Positions 42,558 through 54,699 of a stretch of 64,000 bases of DNA are shown here, piece by piece. Positions within the stretch are counted from its first letter, which is position 1; every line of letters starts with the position of its first letter. The DNA is taken from assembly GCA_936432065.2 (NCBI GenBank), contig OW386289.2, positions 163,493,348 to 163,557,347 on the forward strand, given 5' to 3'. The DNA is from Rutpela maculata (taxonomy: Eukaryota > Arthropoda > Insecta > Coleoptera > Cerambycidae). Below the pieces are notes generated by a model. That model was given only the letters and a program-made list of their open reading frames with translations, made no database searches and was not told the origin of the DNA. The translations under genes were made by a program, and so were the position numbers.

Positions 42558-45500
42558 TGACTTTTGTTTGGCCTGATCCGATGAGCAGAACTAGCTCAAC
42601 TCCCAAATTAGACAAAACTTTACAATAACTTCATGATAACATCCACAAAAAAAATTGCGATCACTCCGCAATCGTTGAAATCATATTTTTAGTAGAGTAA
42701 AATCTGGAAGTAAAGTCGCTTAGTTTTCGAGAAAAAAAAAACCGGCGTAGAACCAAACCAGACTTAGTGGGATTCTTTAGTAAGATAATCGTGTACACGA
42801 AATCGTTTTTTACGACATTTTTCAGTGGTCGAGAACTTTTTTATTTCGGAAAAACTCAAAAAAATAGATTTTTAATGAAATATGTTTTTTAACGTCTCCA
42901 CCGCTATATCTCTGAAAATATTTGTGCTATCAAGCTATTTTTTTTTTTAGATTAAAGTAGACACAATAGCGCTTCGAACAACGTCCCACGTGAACCCGAT
43001 TTATTTTTTTTTAAGTTGGTAAAATAATAGGAAACTCAAACTTGTTATTTTCAGTAACGTAATTTTAGGCAATCGAGAAAAAAGTTTATTTATGAAAATT
43101 TGTATATACATGCTGCATACAAATTGAAGCCAATAGTTGAAAAAAGTTTTTAGGATAAAAATTTTTCATGTCCCGTTCATAGTATTGAGTCAGCGATTTT
43201 TTTTAACGGGCCAAAGTCATATTCTTGCGCGCTCGGCTGTAGTAAGCCTGCCGACTGCAACGATCTGACGATCCCGGTCGGGGTGTATATAATAGTTTAA
43301 CATATCAATAGGTACAAAATCAGTAGTGATCAAAAGCATCTAGGGGATCAATATTATTGTTCAATATTTCATATATTGTACAGTAGTATTGATCATATGT
43401 TGTTAATATTAAGAAATTGTATAATAAATATTAAATAGTCTCCTTTTAATAATAAAAAGACAGGTGGTAGTAGTACAGTACCTAGAGGTAAAAAAAAACT
43501 TCGAAGTAATGTCATATTGAACGGATTTCGTTCATTTTTGGCAATATAATAGTAAATGTTTCACAGAAAAGTTTCTATATTGAGCGGGGGCTTGTTAATT
43601 TATAGGGGGTGGATGCCACCCCCTTTGAGGGGGCGGCACTTAAAAAATATATGAAGTACAATCATATTTTATGAAGAAAAGGTTCTATGCAATTTTTCAC
43701 ATAAATTGAAGTTTTTAAGTTATAACGACTTCAAAATTGCGATTTTAGCTTAAAAAAAGGTATTTCTAAACGGCTTTCGTCAAGTATCTCAAAAAGTATT
43801 ACTTTATCGAAAAAACGTTATAGACCAATTACAGGAAGTACAAACTGGGAATTAATTATATTTTTTGTTTATTGATGTAGGATTAATAATTTCGGAGATA
43901 TTTAAGTTTACATTTGGCATCCAAGTTTTCGTAAGATAACTATTTAGAGTGATAGTTAAATATCTCAGAAACTGTGACACCTACGCCAAGGATACTAATA
44001 GATACAATAATTAAGCTCTTAACTATTTTTTTATTTGTTTATGTAGCATAAAAAAACAAAGAAGTTATGACCGAAGCAATGTCCGTCTACACATTATTTT
44101 AATAACAACGTCGCCATTTTGTTACTGTAATTAGCCAGTAATTAAAAAAAAAAATAATTTCAAACACGGTTTCTCATTAATATACAGCACGACGTAGATG
44201 CTCAAATTTTTTGGTTCGTATACAGCACTTGCTTTAGAAAAAATACAGTTTAAACTATAAAGGTATTTTCGATAAAACGTATTTTTTTTTCCTATTCCAA
44301 ATATCTCAATAAATATTAGTTTTGTTCAAAAATGTGTAGAAACCAAAAATAAAGCTCATAAACTAATAATAATGAATTTCGCTTGTTTATTTATTTACAT
44401 AGATTTAATAGTTTCGGAGATGAGTTTACAAATGGCATCCGAACGTTCGTAAGACGAAAAATGCAGTTTAAATGTTAAATACCTCAGAAATTGTGACGCA
44501 TGCTAAGAAAGGAAATTAAAGACAATTAATTGCGCTTTCAAATTATTTTTTACTCGTTTTGTTACTCTAATTAGCCAATAATCTAAAAAAATTATCTCAA
44601 ATACAGTTTTTCGTTAAAATGTAGCATTACCTAAATGCTCAAATTCTTTTTTGCTCATTTAAAGCACTTGCTTTAGAAAAAAATGCATTTTAAACTTTAA
44701 AGGTAATTTCGAAACCCTTGGATACCAAATATAAACTTAAATATTTCCGAAATTATTAATCCTACATCAATAAACAAAAAATATAATTAATTCCCAGTTT
44801 GTAGGGTGCTTTCTGTAATTGGTCTATAACATTTTTTTGATAAAGTAATACTTTTCGAGATACTTGACGAAAGCCGTTTGAAAATACCTTTTTTAAAAGC
44901 TTTTATTTTAAGCTAAAATCGCAATTTTGAAGTCGTTATATAATAAATATATATATTTTTTAAGTGCCACCCCCTGAGAGGGGGTGGCACATTTTTTCTG
45001 AATGATATCTAATTTTTTAGATGACAGTAAGCAACTCCACCTAGAATGCCATATATTAATCTAGATTCAACTAACGCTACTTCTACGCGACTAATCTAAC
45101 CAACCTGCATGCGAGGTGTATTAATTGCGTCCCAATGTCGCGTTTAGCGCTGATAAAAAAAATCGCCGTTGCCAAACGGTACACTTTAGGCAAAAACATA
45201 TTTTTTCAAAAACTTTTGTGATTATTAGGCTTTATTTTCTTCGCTGCATGTATGCAAATATTTTCAAAAATAAAAAAGTTTATCGATTGGTGAAGATTTC
45301 AATACACAAAATATGTATTTTTAGTTTATTTGATTTTTAGAGAAATGAAAGTGCGAATTGTGCCCAAACCGTTTATATTGGTAAAAGCGCTACAGTGTGT
45401 GCTTTAATTTGACACAAAACAAATTTCTGTACCTTTAATAGTTTTAAAGATATGGTGGTGGAAACAAAAAAAACAATTTTCTTTAAAAATACATTTTTTC

Positions 45501-45640
45501 ACTTTTTACTGATTTAAAAAGTTCGAGACCACAAAAAAATGTCGTAAAATATGATTTCATATGCCCGGTGACATACTCAAAGGAACCTAATATGTTTGAA
45601 CTGGTTCTACGCCAAAAAAAAAAAACGACACGATAGACTT
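42558..45640. repeat. Nested long inverted repeats in intron 3
   Basis: Outer arms: about 42700-43000 and 45370-45640 (for example GGCGTAGAACCA and TTTTTACGACATTTTT against their complements near 45610 and 45540). Inner arms: about 43590-43935 and 44690-45000, very similar, with GGGGGCGGCACTTAAAAA and AATTATATTTTTTGTTTATT against inverted copies; the GC-rich borders read GAGGGGGTGGCA. Between them, 44095-44290 and 44545-44720 are direct repeats. No coding sequence. It is probably a pile of foldback or long-TIR elements. Confidence 0.6.
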
Positions 45641-45720
45641 AAGAAATCGCTGCTCTATTTTGATTTTTAGTTTTATTCGACTAAAATGCTAAACTCTCTA
45701 ATTAAAATTTTAAATTTCAG

Positions 45721-46076
45721 GACACATCGACATCCCCCCAGGAAATGAACTATATTTGGCTACAGCCGTTGCCACACACGGCCCTGTATCTAGTGCTTTA
45801 CATACCAATGCCAAATTTTCCGAGGAAGATTTCTATCCTTATCACCATTATGCGGGCGGTATCATCTATGAGGACGAGGCCAATTGCCCGAAGATGAAGG
45901 AAAATCTCACTCACGCCGTTTTGATTGTCGGCTATGGCAAAGATGAAAAGGAGCAAAAGTACTGGTTGGTGAAAAATTCTTATGGGAAAGATTGGGGCGA
46001 AGGAGGTTATTTCAAAATAAATAGAGGTGCCAACACTTGCGGGATTGCTACACTGGCCAGTTTTCCGCTGGTTTAA
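45721..46076 (+). CDS. Cathepsin L-like protease, exon 4 (catalytic His and Asn, stop)
   Basis: Acceptor TTTCAG ends at 45720; the first two bases complete Gly431. The exon encodes residues 432-548 and ends with TAA at 46074-46076. HIDIPPGNE is the conserved strand before AVATHGPVSSAL; FYPYHHYAGGIIYEDEANCP leads to NLTHAVLIVGYG with catalytic His495; YWLVKNSYGKDWGEGGYFKI holds Asn516 and the Trp of the active site; RGANTCGIATLASFPLV is a full-length C-terminus. N492-L-T, directly before the catalytic His region, is a potential N-glycosylation sequon. All catalytic residues and the expected disulfide Cys positions are present, so the enzyme should be active. Confidence 0.92.
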
Positions 46077-46094
46077 CTGTTGTTAATAATCGTT

Positions 46095-46100
46095 AATAAA
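46095..46100 (+). promoter_or_regulatory. Polyadenylation signal of the cathepsin gene
   Basis: AATAAA lies 19 bases after the stop codon and is followed by T-rich sequence, the usual arrangement for a short 3' untranslated region. Confidence 0.75.
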
Positions 46101-47050
46101 ATCTATATAAATTTATTTTTACTATTATTATAAAAAAATCAGGGAACTATGTTCTTGCATATCTGTATTTGTCCTTCGTGTAAATTATCTGGATACTTCC
46201 CGATGAGTTCGGAACTTGAAATTTAGCATGGAGGTAGAAAGTACCTTCACGCCCCCAAAAATATTTCAAAATTTGCAAAATTCAAAATGACGTCCAATAT
46301 GGCAGCCAATATAAACTGTTAGTCACTGAAACAGATCAAGCAAAATAGATTGAATTTAAAGTGAAATTTTTCGAGAAGGAGAATGGATATAAACACAACG
46401 CGAGTTTTGCCCGATTCTTTTAGTTTGAAACACGCTACTGTCCGCAGGGTGTGACAGAAAACCATGTTTCTTTACCAAATTTTCTAACCACCGATGATCC
46501 ACAAAAAATATTTATATTTGTTTATGCGATTTTTTATAGCCACTGGTTTAAGGGAAAAGAAACAGTTTCTCAGATTTGATATCTCTCTTATTTGATAATG
46601 ATATTTTTCAACTTGTCATTTTTCTTAAGATGGCTCTTTTATAATAAGAATAGCTTCCATGACAACATTGCAATATTTCTCAAATTGACAATTATTTATT
46701 TCATTCAGTTAAAAAGACATACATACCATTCGTATGTTTTTATATTTTTTTGTGTGAAAAATACATCAACACAATTTGAAAAAAATATTTTTAGTATTTA
46801 CAAGTAAAACCCTTTAGAAGTATTTCAAATTTCAACTTGATATCTTTAACAGTTCCGGAGCTAATTGACTGAGACAGACGACGGATATGCAGACAACGAA
46901 ATCTCATAGTATGCGGTTACGTTTTCGCATTCTGATGTAGGACACACTAAAAAGTTTCAACAGTCCATGAACGTATACCGATTTTGGGTATGCCACTGGT
47001 CACCATGAACTGAAAGTATAAGAAATATACTTATCTTAAAAATGCACATA
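46101..47050. other. Downstream intergenic region
   Basis: AT-rich sequence with no recognised gene; small open frames lack motifs. Confidence 0.4.
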
Positions 47051-47054
47051 CATA

Positions 47055-47240
47055 TACCGGGTGCCACAGATAAGTGGCTCACCCTTATATTTCCTTTATT
47101 TTTTAACTTAATCATTTGAAATTTGGAATTCATAAACTACCTCTAAAAATAGATTTTTGGACATAAAAAAATAGTATGAGACCTTTTCCGGTTTACCCGG
47201 AAATGACCGTAACTTTCGATTTTTAAATGGAACACACTGT
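47055..47240. mobile_element. Possible mariner-related MITE end
   Basis: ATACCGGGTGCCACAGATAA at the start and GGAACACACTGTATAT at the end are short imperfect inverted ends around TA. Weak. Confidence 0.3.
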
Positions 47241-47489
47241 ATATTTTTAGATTATTTGGATTTAAGACAACATTCTGAATATACCATGAGAATTTCGCGA
47301 ATTTTTGAGTCGATGTTCAGTTTTTTAAGCTTTTAAGACATTCGTCTAGAGTACTTTGGAATAGCAAAATTTGTACTACGACATGTAAAGTCCAAGGGAA
47401 AAATATAATTTTTCATTTAATTTCATTAATAACCATTTACGAAGCCTCTAAAGTTGAACATATCACTTTTTTATCGAAAACTTTTTTCT

Positions 47490-47725
47490 TGAAAGAGCGG
47501 CTACCTCAAGCCTTAGTGGACTATACTCACTGTTTATGAAATAGGATTTGAAGGAAACAACTACTCAGCAGGCAAATACCCCGACCTGCATTTAATTACA
47601 CATTCAAATCGTGATCGGTAGCCAATACCTCTCACCATCACTTCATTTGCATTAGTATGTATAAGACTAGCAGGTTGGCCACTATCATTTGTCTGTTCCA
47701 TAACCTGGCATACTGAGGAGAACAG
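47490..47725 (-). repeat. Deletion relative of the 41727-42420 hairpin unit
   Basis: CCTTAGTGGACTATACTCAC is the inverse of 42280-42300; GAAACAACTACTCAGCAGGC, TACCCCGACCTGCATT and CCACTATCATTTGTCTGTTC match the arms in the same order as arm 1 with an internal deletion. Confidence 0.6.
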
Positions 47726-48499
47726 AGCATTACCCCAAGATGGATTGGTCGAGAAGGTAGGGTTAACTAGCCACCGAAGCATCCTCATCTTACGTCTCCA
47801 GACTATTTAAACTATATTTGTTAACTTTATTTTCTTAAAATTGAATTGTCAACTTTTTTTAATATTGTAATAATATTCTCCAAAGGTGTTTAGTAACTGA
47901 TTTTAATTGTGATTGTTTAAGCCTGTTTATTATTGTTAATTATTTTGTGCCTTTGTAAGGCGTTTAAGTGAAATTAATAAAATAATGATGTTAGCTAATT
48001 GACTTTCAGTGGCGGTATCCAGGGGGAACCCGAACCCCCCCCCCCCCCTCCGAAACTGCGAGCCTAGGGACCAATTCTAAGTTAAAAATTGATTGAGATG
48101 TCGTTCTCAAAAAAGCTACAAAAAAGTAAGAGGCGGCTGAAAGAATGACCCAAAATATCGCCCCTTTTGGGGACCTCATGAATTCAATTCAAAAGTGGTC
48201 TAAATGATGGCTTATGGTGATACTTTAAAGTAGGCAAAATTTAAAGTTGAGCATAGTTTTTGTTTTGGAGATATGACGACTCGAACCTGTTAGTTGACCT
48301 GCTCACGGCAAGATAAATCCAACATTCTTGGCAATCTCGTTTATTAAGATCAAGATTCTCAAATACGCAAAGTGTATCATTTTCTATCATTGTATTTTAT
48401 CAAAAACGTTGTTCAAGTGAGGTATAGCCGATTTTACAGGAAAAAAAATCAGGATTTTTGCTGATAATATTCGATTAATCGGTATTTTTGTACTGGAGA
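47726..48499. other. No recognised gene
   Basis: It contains an isolated CAGTGGCGGTATCCAGGGGG at about 48009 followed by a C run, like the end of a hAT-type MITE with no partner end found. The rest is AT-rich. Confidence 0.35.
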
Positions 48500-49994
48500 C
48501 AGAGCTGGGCAAATACTTTGAAAACGTATTTAAATATTAAATACTAAATACTTTCAGAAAATTGAAAGTATTTAAATATTAATTATTTTCAAAAGATAAA
48601 AGTATTTAAATAATAAATAACAAAAGTAATTAAATAGTTTAAACTTAATATTTAACTACTTTCAGAATGTTTAAATATTTTAACACTGAAATATTTTGAA
48701 GCATAGTTAAGTGTAACAATAGCCTTTAATGGCTAAACTTTTTCAAATTGTATTTTCTATTTTTTTTTAAATCAATAAAGACTTATATTATTGTCATTAC
48801 CATTATTATTATTATATTAAATACTATTTGACTATTTGAGATGTCAAAATTTTAGGTTTCATGATTTTTATGAACTTCTACAACACTATTTTAAAGTTTC
48901 TCTACTTAATCAGTTATCAGTTCTTTACAAATTACGAGGGACCTTTGCGTCTTCTGCAAATACCCAAATAAAGCACAGAGACTACTAAGGCACTAAAATA
49001 CCACTATTCTGTTCAACTGTTCTCTGTCACAATCACAGAATATATACATTAACAGTTAACACTTACTGTCTATGTGTGCTCTCAACCAACTTCAACCAAC
49101 TTTCTGGGAATTAAGAGGAGACAACGCTAATCACACAGTTTCATCGGTAAAGCTAAAGCTAAAGTGAGGCGAAGGGTAGGCAGTGTGGCTACCCAGACAG
49201 CACAATATAATCTTAGAATATTCCCGGAATATTCTCTTGAGAATAAAGAATCATTCTTAGAATAGGTCGTGAATATATAAATTCTCCAGGGAATATTCTT
49301 AGAATCGGCCAATGGGAATATCCTACATAAACCTAGATTATTCCTTTAAGAATATTATCAAATTATTCCAGGAATAATCCAGGAATATTTATATGTTTCA
49401 AACATTCACAGCTTTTGCCTGGAATATATATTTATATTCCTGGAATAATCTAGGTTTATATAGGATATTCCCTTAGGCTGGTTTCAGGAATATTCCCGTG
49501 AGAATGTATACAGGTCCTCTGGTATACGTGGGTCACTTTTAGTAAAAGCAGAAATAAAACTAATACATCATCAAAACACATCTGTATGAGGAAAGACACT
49601 CGCAATTGTTTACAGCAGCTCCTTCAGCATGATATCTGATTATCTTACTTTTCGATTTAAATAATTATGTAAAAATTAAAATGTAAAATAATAACAGTAA
49701 TTACCTGAAAACTTTCCACTCCTTGCATATTAGTGCCTTCTTCCTAAAAATTCTAAAAATATGGGAAAATAAAATATTGAAAATATAATATTGCAGAATT
49801 ATTTATTAAGTATTTAAATAAATATATTTATATTTTCAATCTATCTTAAGACTAATCTTCTTTGTCCGTTTCATTGTTTCTAAAACAAAAGAAAACATTT
49901 TATATAGGATTTTTATTTAGAATTTAAACTTGTGTATTGAAGAAAGCTAATGGTAAAACCAAGAATCAACTCATATTTTTGTATTTTGTAATTA

Positions 49995-50420
49995 CTTGGA
50001 AGTATAGTAGCGCAAAAAAAAATAGAAAAATTTTATTGCTCAAATAGACTTAGAATGTCATGAAACATCGAGATTTTAAGTTTGAGCAAAAAAAATGTAC
50101 GTCGGTCTGTAACTTTTTTTTATGCGCACAATTACTCTGGAACCGTTTAACATATTGACTTGAATTATGTATTTCAACGAGGATTATATTCTGATCTTAT
50201 TCCGTTGAAGGGTTGAGGGGTAAATTGGGTAAATAGGAGTACATAGGTAAATCAATCAAAAGCCCATAAAATTGGTATTTAGTACATATAAGAGAAGCTA
50301 ATACTTCAAAACATTTTTTGGCATTTAGCGTGTGTACAAGAACCAAAGGATTCAAAATTTGTTTTTACTTTATCCTCCACCTCCTAAAAAATCAAAATAG
50401 AAGGATATTATATCATCTGT
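49995..50420 (+). repeat. Dispersed GTCTGTCGG-family repeat
   Basis: It has TTGGAAGTATAGTAGCGC, CATGAAACATCGAGATTTTA, TACTCTGGAACCGTTTAACA, TTCCGTTGAAGGGTTGAGGG and GTGTACAAGAACCAAAG in family order; the GTCTGTC tract is shortened. Confidence 0.6.
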
Positions 50421-50970
50421 TTAAAAAAAAATTGCTAATATTATTTACTGTTTTTGGTGAAAAAACGCTTCGCAGGAGGCCGTGTATGTAAATTAAAACC
50501 AAATTAATGTCACCTACACATAGAAATATTGTCACTCTACATAAAAAAAAAAATTATTCAAATCGTGCAAAAAATAGAGAGTTACAGGCTTGTTTCTCAT
50601 TTAAGCAAGTATATATCCGAACCGCAAACAAATATATTATGTTGAATAATTACCTGTAACTGTTGCGAAAAGTGCTGTTTTGGAAAACACTTTGTATCCG
50701 TGTAAACTGTAAAGCTTGGCCAAGTCATCACTCATTACTTTTCACATAAAGCGGCATGAACATTCCTTGTAATTATCGCCACCCAATCTACACATACTAT
50801 CAATCTAGAAAAAAAAAATACAAACAGGTAATTAATATCTTTTTACAAAAAATAATAGAAAAGATTGATTAAAATGAGAACTTGTAATAAAAGTTACTAC
50901 AAATTATTTGTCCATTGCCTCTAAGCACAGAGGGTTATCATTTGCTAGTCACATATTCCAGAAAGTATAT

Positions 50971-51190
50971 GTACCTGAAGTTTCGAACGTTCAGTTGAAC
51001 GAATTTAAATTGAAAATTTGAGGTTAATCGACTTGGACGTACAATTTTTCTGGTAATATTTGCTGGCAACGATACTATCGTTGCCAACAAAGTAAAGTAA
51101 AAGTGGTACGCCTAAGTCGATTTATAATTTTTATTAATCTTTCCTTTTCAAATGAAATTCGTTCAAGTGAACGTTCGAAACTTCAGGTAC
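50971..51190. mobile_element. Palindromic MITE with GTACCTGAAGTTTCGAACGT ends
   Basis: The left arm GTACCTGAAGTTTCGAACGT is inverted at the right end (ACGTTCGAAACTTCAGGTAC). The centre GGCAACGATACTATCGTTGCC is itself a palindrome. Non-coding. Confidence 0.65.
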
Positions 51191-52940
51191 ATGGAAGTAT
51201 AGTAATTTTCTGTGCTGCTTTTCTGCTCATCAAAACTAGCGCTTCAATTAAAATTTTCGCCAGAATCGCTTTCCAATAAATTACTTTCACTGCCACTATT
51301 TGAAACATTACTTCTAACAATATTCTCTAAATGAACACTACTTATTAAGTTCGTGGTGCCTGCAGTACTATGATTAAAAGTTTGGGAATTATTTTGACTG
51401 ATGCAATTATAAGTACTAACATTCTTGTAAATGTGAAGAATTTGTTGGTAAGCTTTGGTTCAACTGTAATAGCTGCCTCTGATTTATATCATCAGTATTA
51501 TGGTCTAATAGAGTTTTAGAGTTCTATTAAGTTATCTATGAAGCTGCGCCAGTACCAGTAGTATTTCTATCCCGTTTTCTTTTCATTTAAGAAAATATAC
51601 GAGTGACGTGATGCCCTGTTAAATTTTCCCTATAAAAAAGATTAATGTACTTACTTATTGTTCATCGGTCACTTATCACTTATACTACACATAAAAAACA
51701 CTTAAGTATCTCAACAATAACAAACGATTAAATAAGCACGTACATTCTGATATTGAGGTTATGTTATGAGATACGTAAATAGGAAAAAATCGCGGGTAGT
51801 TTAAAACACTATATACATGTGCATGGCTTTATTTCTGAAGTCTAGCCTTGGCTGCACTGCTCAAACCTGATAACCTGATAACAAAAATATGGATTGAGCT
51901 TTTGTTTAGAACTGGGAATAACGTCATTGTATAATATAATCATTATAATCATATTAAATATTTTTTATTAATTGAAATAAATAATAACACGAATATATTT
52001 AAGTTAAATTTTACAGAAAAAATCAAAAGCTTTTATAAAACGTTGATTTGGTTGGGTAACAATTAGGTAATATTATTCTTTCATTCTCAAAGTGTTAGAA
52101 TATTCTTGACCCAGGAGGGAATATATATATTCCAAAATGAATATTACTATCATATTCATGCTGAATATTCCATGTATATATTTAAAATTATGTTACTAGA
52201 ATAATCTGTTATCTTATATATATTCCAGGATTATTTCAGAATTAATCAGAATATATTCATTCTTTTTTGCATAATTACAGAATATTCTTAGAATATACGG
52301 TGCTGTCTGGGTATTATAGGCCATCTATGGCACGTGATGTCACATCTAACCCCAAAAATATGTCTTTCTTAAGATTTAAGAGTATTACGCAGCTGTTATT
52401 AAAATTTCTGCCTGGTTTCCGTATTTTCAACTAAAATCTAGTTCAGTGTAATGCTTATGAAGTTCTAAATACTTTGTCCTAATAAAATAGGACCATTTTT
52501 GTAGGTTAGAAATCTAACCTGTAATTAGCGGTCTATTTTTATTAATCAATAATATTGAAAAATTATTTACGTGGATTTTTAAATATTTGCTTGGAGCCAG
52601 TACGGCTTATTACGAAGATCTCTCGTCACATTGGCTCATTGCCGCCTGCTCCCTTCTGATTTGATCGCCTTGCTCCCTCTTAAGACGTGAATGATTGAAG
52701 ACTGAATGATGCAATGTATTTATTAACTACATAGCATAGTACATGTCTTGATTCTTGACGAGTATCAGCCTGTCTCCCTGATGTATTTGATTATATTTGC
52801 TGTTTTTATTTAAATACTTTTGAGATTCAAATACTTAGAGGATATTCAAAAATTTCTGAAAGTATTTAAATACTGTAGAAAAGGATTTAAATACGTTTTT
52901 AATAGTATTTAAATACTTCTCGGTTATTTAAATAGTTCAC

Positions 52941-53490
52941 ACAAAAAAAGTATATTTGATTTGAATAAATATGCTTCAATCCAAATAAACGATAAGTTTG
53001 TATATAATGAATAAGATCAATATTTCAAATGAAGAGTACAATTTATTTAAGATTATCCTTAATTAGATAAGTACGTAGTATTAAACTGAACATTTAATTT
53101 ATTTAAAATGAAAAATCCTAGTTTTGTTGTTTCAACACTATTCCTCATTTTAAAATGAACACCTCAATATATTTCCTTTAAAATTGTGTATAAGTCGTTG
53201 TAAATAAATTGTATGTTACATTTAAAATTACCTTTTATTTAAGTCAATAATATTGAATTTTTTAAATCAAACTAAAAATCAAATTAAACTAAGAATCCAC
53301 ATAATTTTAAGTTAAATATAATATATTTAATCCAAAAAATGGCTGGTCTCAATTTAACACAAGATTATTTTAAAATCAATATTATAATTTATTTGTGTAT
53401 AATCTCTTGTAGTTCAAATAAAAATTAATATTTATTTAAATTGACAATCAGGATTGCTTCCTTTTGAAATGAATTTTTCAAGTCAAATTC
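52941..53490. other. AT-rich sequence with short repeats
   Basis: It contains repeated ATTTAAATT / CAAATAAA-like motifs, possibly the subterminal region of another DNA element; ends not found. Confidence 0.3.
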
Positions 53491-53493
53491 TTG

Positions 53494-53780
53494 TAGAGAT
53501 GAGTTGCTATTTAACAACCTGTTATTTTATAACTGTTATTTGTAAATAGCATTAACAGACTGTTATTTCCGTTCGAAAATAACAGGTGAGAAAATAACAG
53601 ATAAGCAGCGGCGGCAGGAGCATGATGTATAAATAACTCTGAAATAACATTTGCAAACTGTGCGCTCCGGTATACGCATGCCAGTACTTCTCAGCGATCT
53701 GTTATTTTTGAACTGTTATTTCAAAACAGCAGTAGCAGTTTAAACAGTTATTAAAAAATAACTGCTTTTACCCATCACTA
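53494..53780. mobile_element. hAT MITE with 8-bp target duplication AATTCTTG
   Basis: Left end TAGAGATGAGTTGCTATTTA and right end (in reverse TAGTGATGGGTAAAAGCAGT) are imperfect inverted repeats. AATTCTTG flanks it exactly at 53486-53493 and 53781-53788. The body is made of AACTGTTATTT / AAATAACAG repeats on both sides of a GC-rich middle. No coding capacity. Confidence 0.8.
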
Positions 53781-54089
53781 AATTCTTGAAGACAACAAGA
53801 ATTAACTTACTTAGTTATTCGTCCATCATTTGACCCCCTGATGATTCAAGAAAGTCTGATGATATTGCGATGGAGCATTTACATTTGATTGCTTATACGA
53901 ATTTCCGAGCGAATACTCTCATAGATCTGTGGTAAGACTAAATTAGCGAATTATAAGCACATCTATCTACCAACATCTACCGTGAACTTGAAAAAGGCTT
54001 CACTATATTCTGTATAAGTTAAATATATGATACTCTCAAATTTAAAAAATGTGTTATATTTAAAGATTGTCTTAAATCTATATTACATT

Positions 54090-54671
54090 TCTTAGTTTGT
54101 GGGTATTTTGCCACTGTAAAAATATTTAAAAATTTTGATGAAATAAACCTCTGCGCCAAAAGGATCAGACAGAGGCTGGTTTTTGTACTTCTATTACAAA
54201 ATGTCTCTCACCTAAAAATATATAAACTGAAACAAAATTGTTAAATGATAAATTGAAAAATTAAAACAAAGGCAGTTGATGTTTCGGAAAATAGTTCTTT
54301 TTCCGTCATCAAAACTTTCACTTTTGAGAATGTCAAACCAGACAGTTTGTTGTTTATGTATTTCCATAGTCACGTGACACATTAAATTATATTTATTTTA
54401 TTTTTACTTACTTCGTCTCTGAGGATCGGCAACCAGCTGGTAGAGAAATCTACAGAATAATTAGAAACACATTTATCCTCATTTAACAAAATAATAGCGG
54501 ATTCCTTAAGTTTTCTTTTAGTTGAGTTGCTTTCTTTTTCCAAAATTTTCGCGGAATCCCACTATGATTGTTATCCCACGCATGTTCACAAATTTTTGAT
54601 TTTTGAAATTCTCCCTTTCTAGCATAATCTCGGTGTTCACCAAGCCTTACGTTGAAAGGTCTACATGACAA
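54090..54671 (-). mobile_element. Penelope-type retroelement, 3' end with GIY-YIG coding end
   Basis: The minus strand starts with a broken GIY-YIG endonuclease C-terminus (54395-54671), then a non-coding 3' segment of about 280 bases that is repeated, inverted, at 39185-39465. The 3' segment includes GTTTTGATGACGGAAAA..TTTTCCGAAAC, similar to hammerhead ribozyme sequences found in Penelope elements. Confidence 0.6.
54395..54671 (-). pseudogene. Penelope GIY-YIG endonuclease C-terminal fragment
   Basis: The frame reads FNVRLGEHRDYARKGEFQKS and KICEHAWDNNHSG, then KATQLKENLR. The pattern F..RL.EH....R.G...KS.ICEHAW.NNH is the C-terminal half of the Penelope GIY-YIG nuclease. A frameshift near 54495 then gives LLNEDKCVSN-like and FSTSWLPILRDE residues, the usual end of these proteins. 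The GIY and YIG residues and the reverse transcriptase are missing. Confidence 0.65.
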
Positions 54672-54699
54672 ACCAAAATTCTGGCTATGCCTCTGTTGA

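Larger units (their letters stand above)
49192..52311. mobile_element. DNA element with CCCAGACAGCAC ends and GAATATTC arrays
   Basis: The ends are CCCAGACAGCACAATATA and, in reverse, CCCAGACAGCACCGTATATT, with the dinucleotide TA on both sides. The terminal 350 bases on the left (49200-49510) and 240 on the right (52070-52310) are dense with GAATATTC and related palindromes such as GGAATATTCC. The interior (about 49560-52050) has no intact gene; a repeat copy at 49995-50420 and a hairpin at 50971-51190 lie in it. The ends resemble those of the 7617-8337 element. Confidence 0.55.
48500..52940. mobile_element. hAT-like element remnant with TATTTAAATA subterminal repeats, interrupted
   Basis: The left end CAGAGCTGGGCAAATACTTT looks like a hAT terminus. 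Both sides carry arrays of ATTTAAATACTTT-type repeats (48520-48680 and 52805-52935, inverted sense). The right terminus itself is not seen. The 49192-52311 element lies inside, and no 8-bp duplication can be checked. Confidence 0.45.

Noticed and set aside
43220..43290. tRNA or SINE at GCTCGGCTGTAGTAAGCC with CGATCCCGGTCGGGG
   Set aside because: A B-box-like end is present, but the first half does not fit an A box and no second copy was found.
49192..49510. Heat-shock element cluster acting as a host promoter
   Set aside because: The GAATATTC array lies between transposon ends, is repeated at the other end, and no host gene starts nearby.
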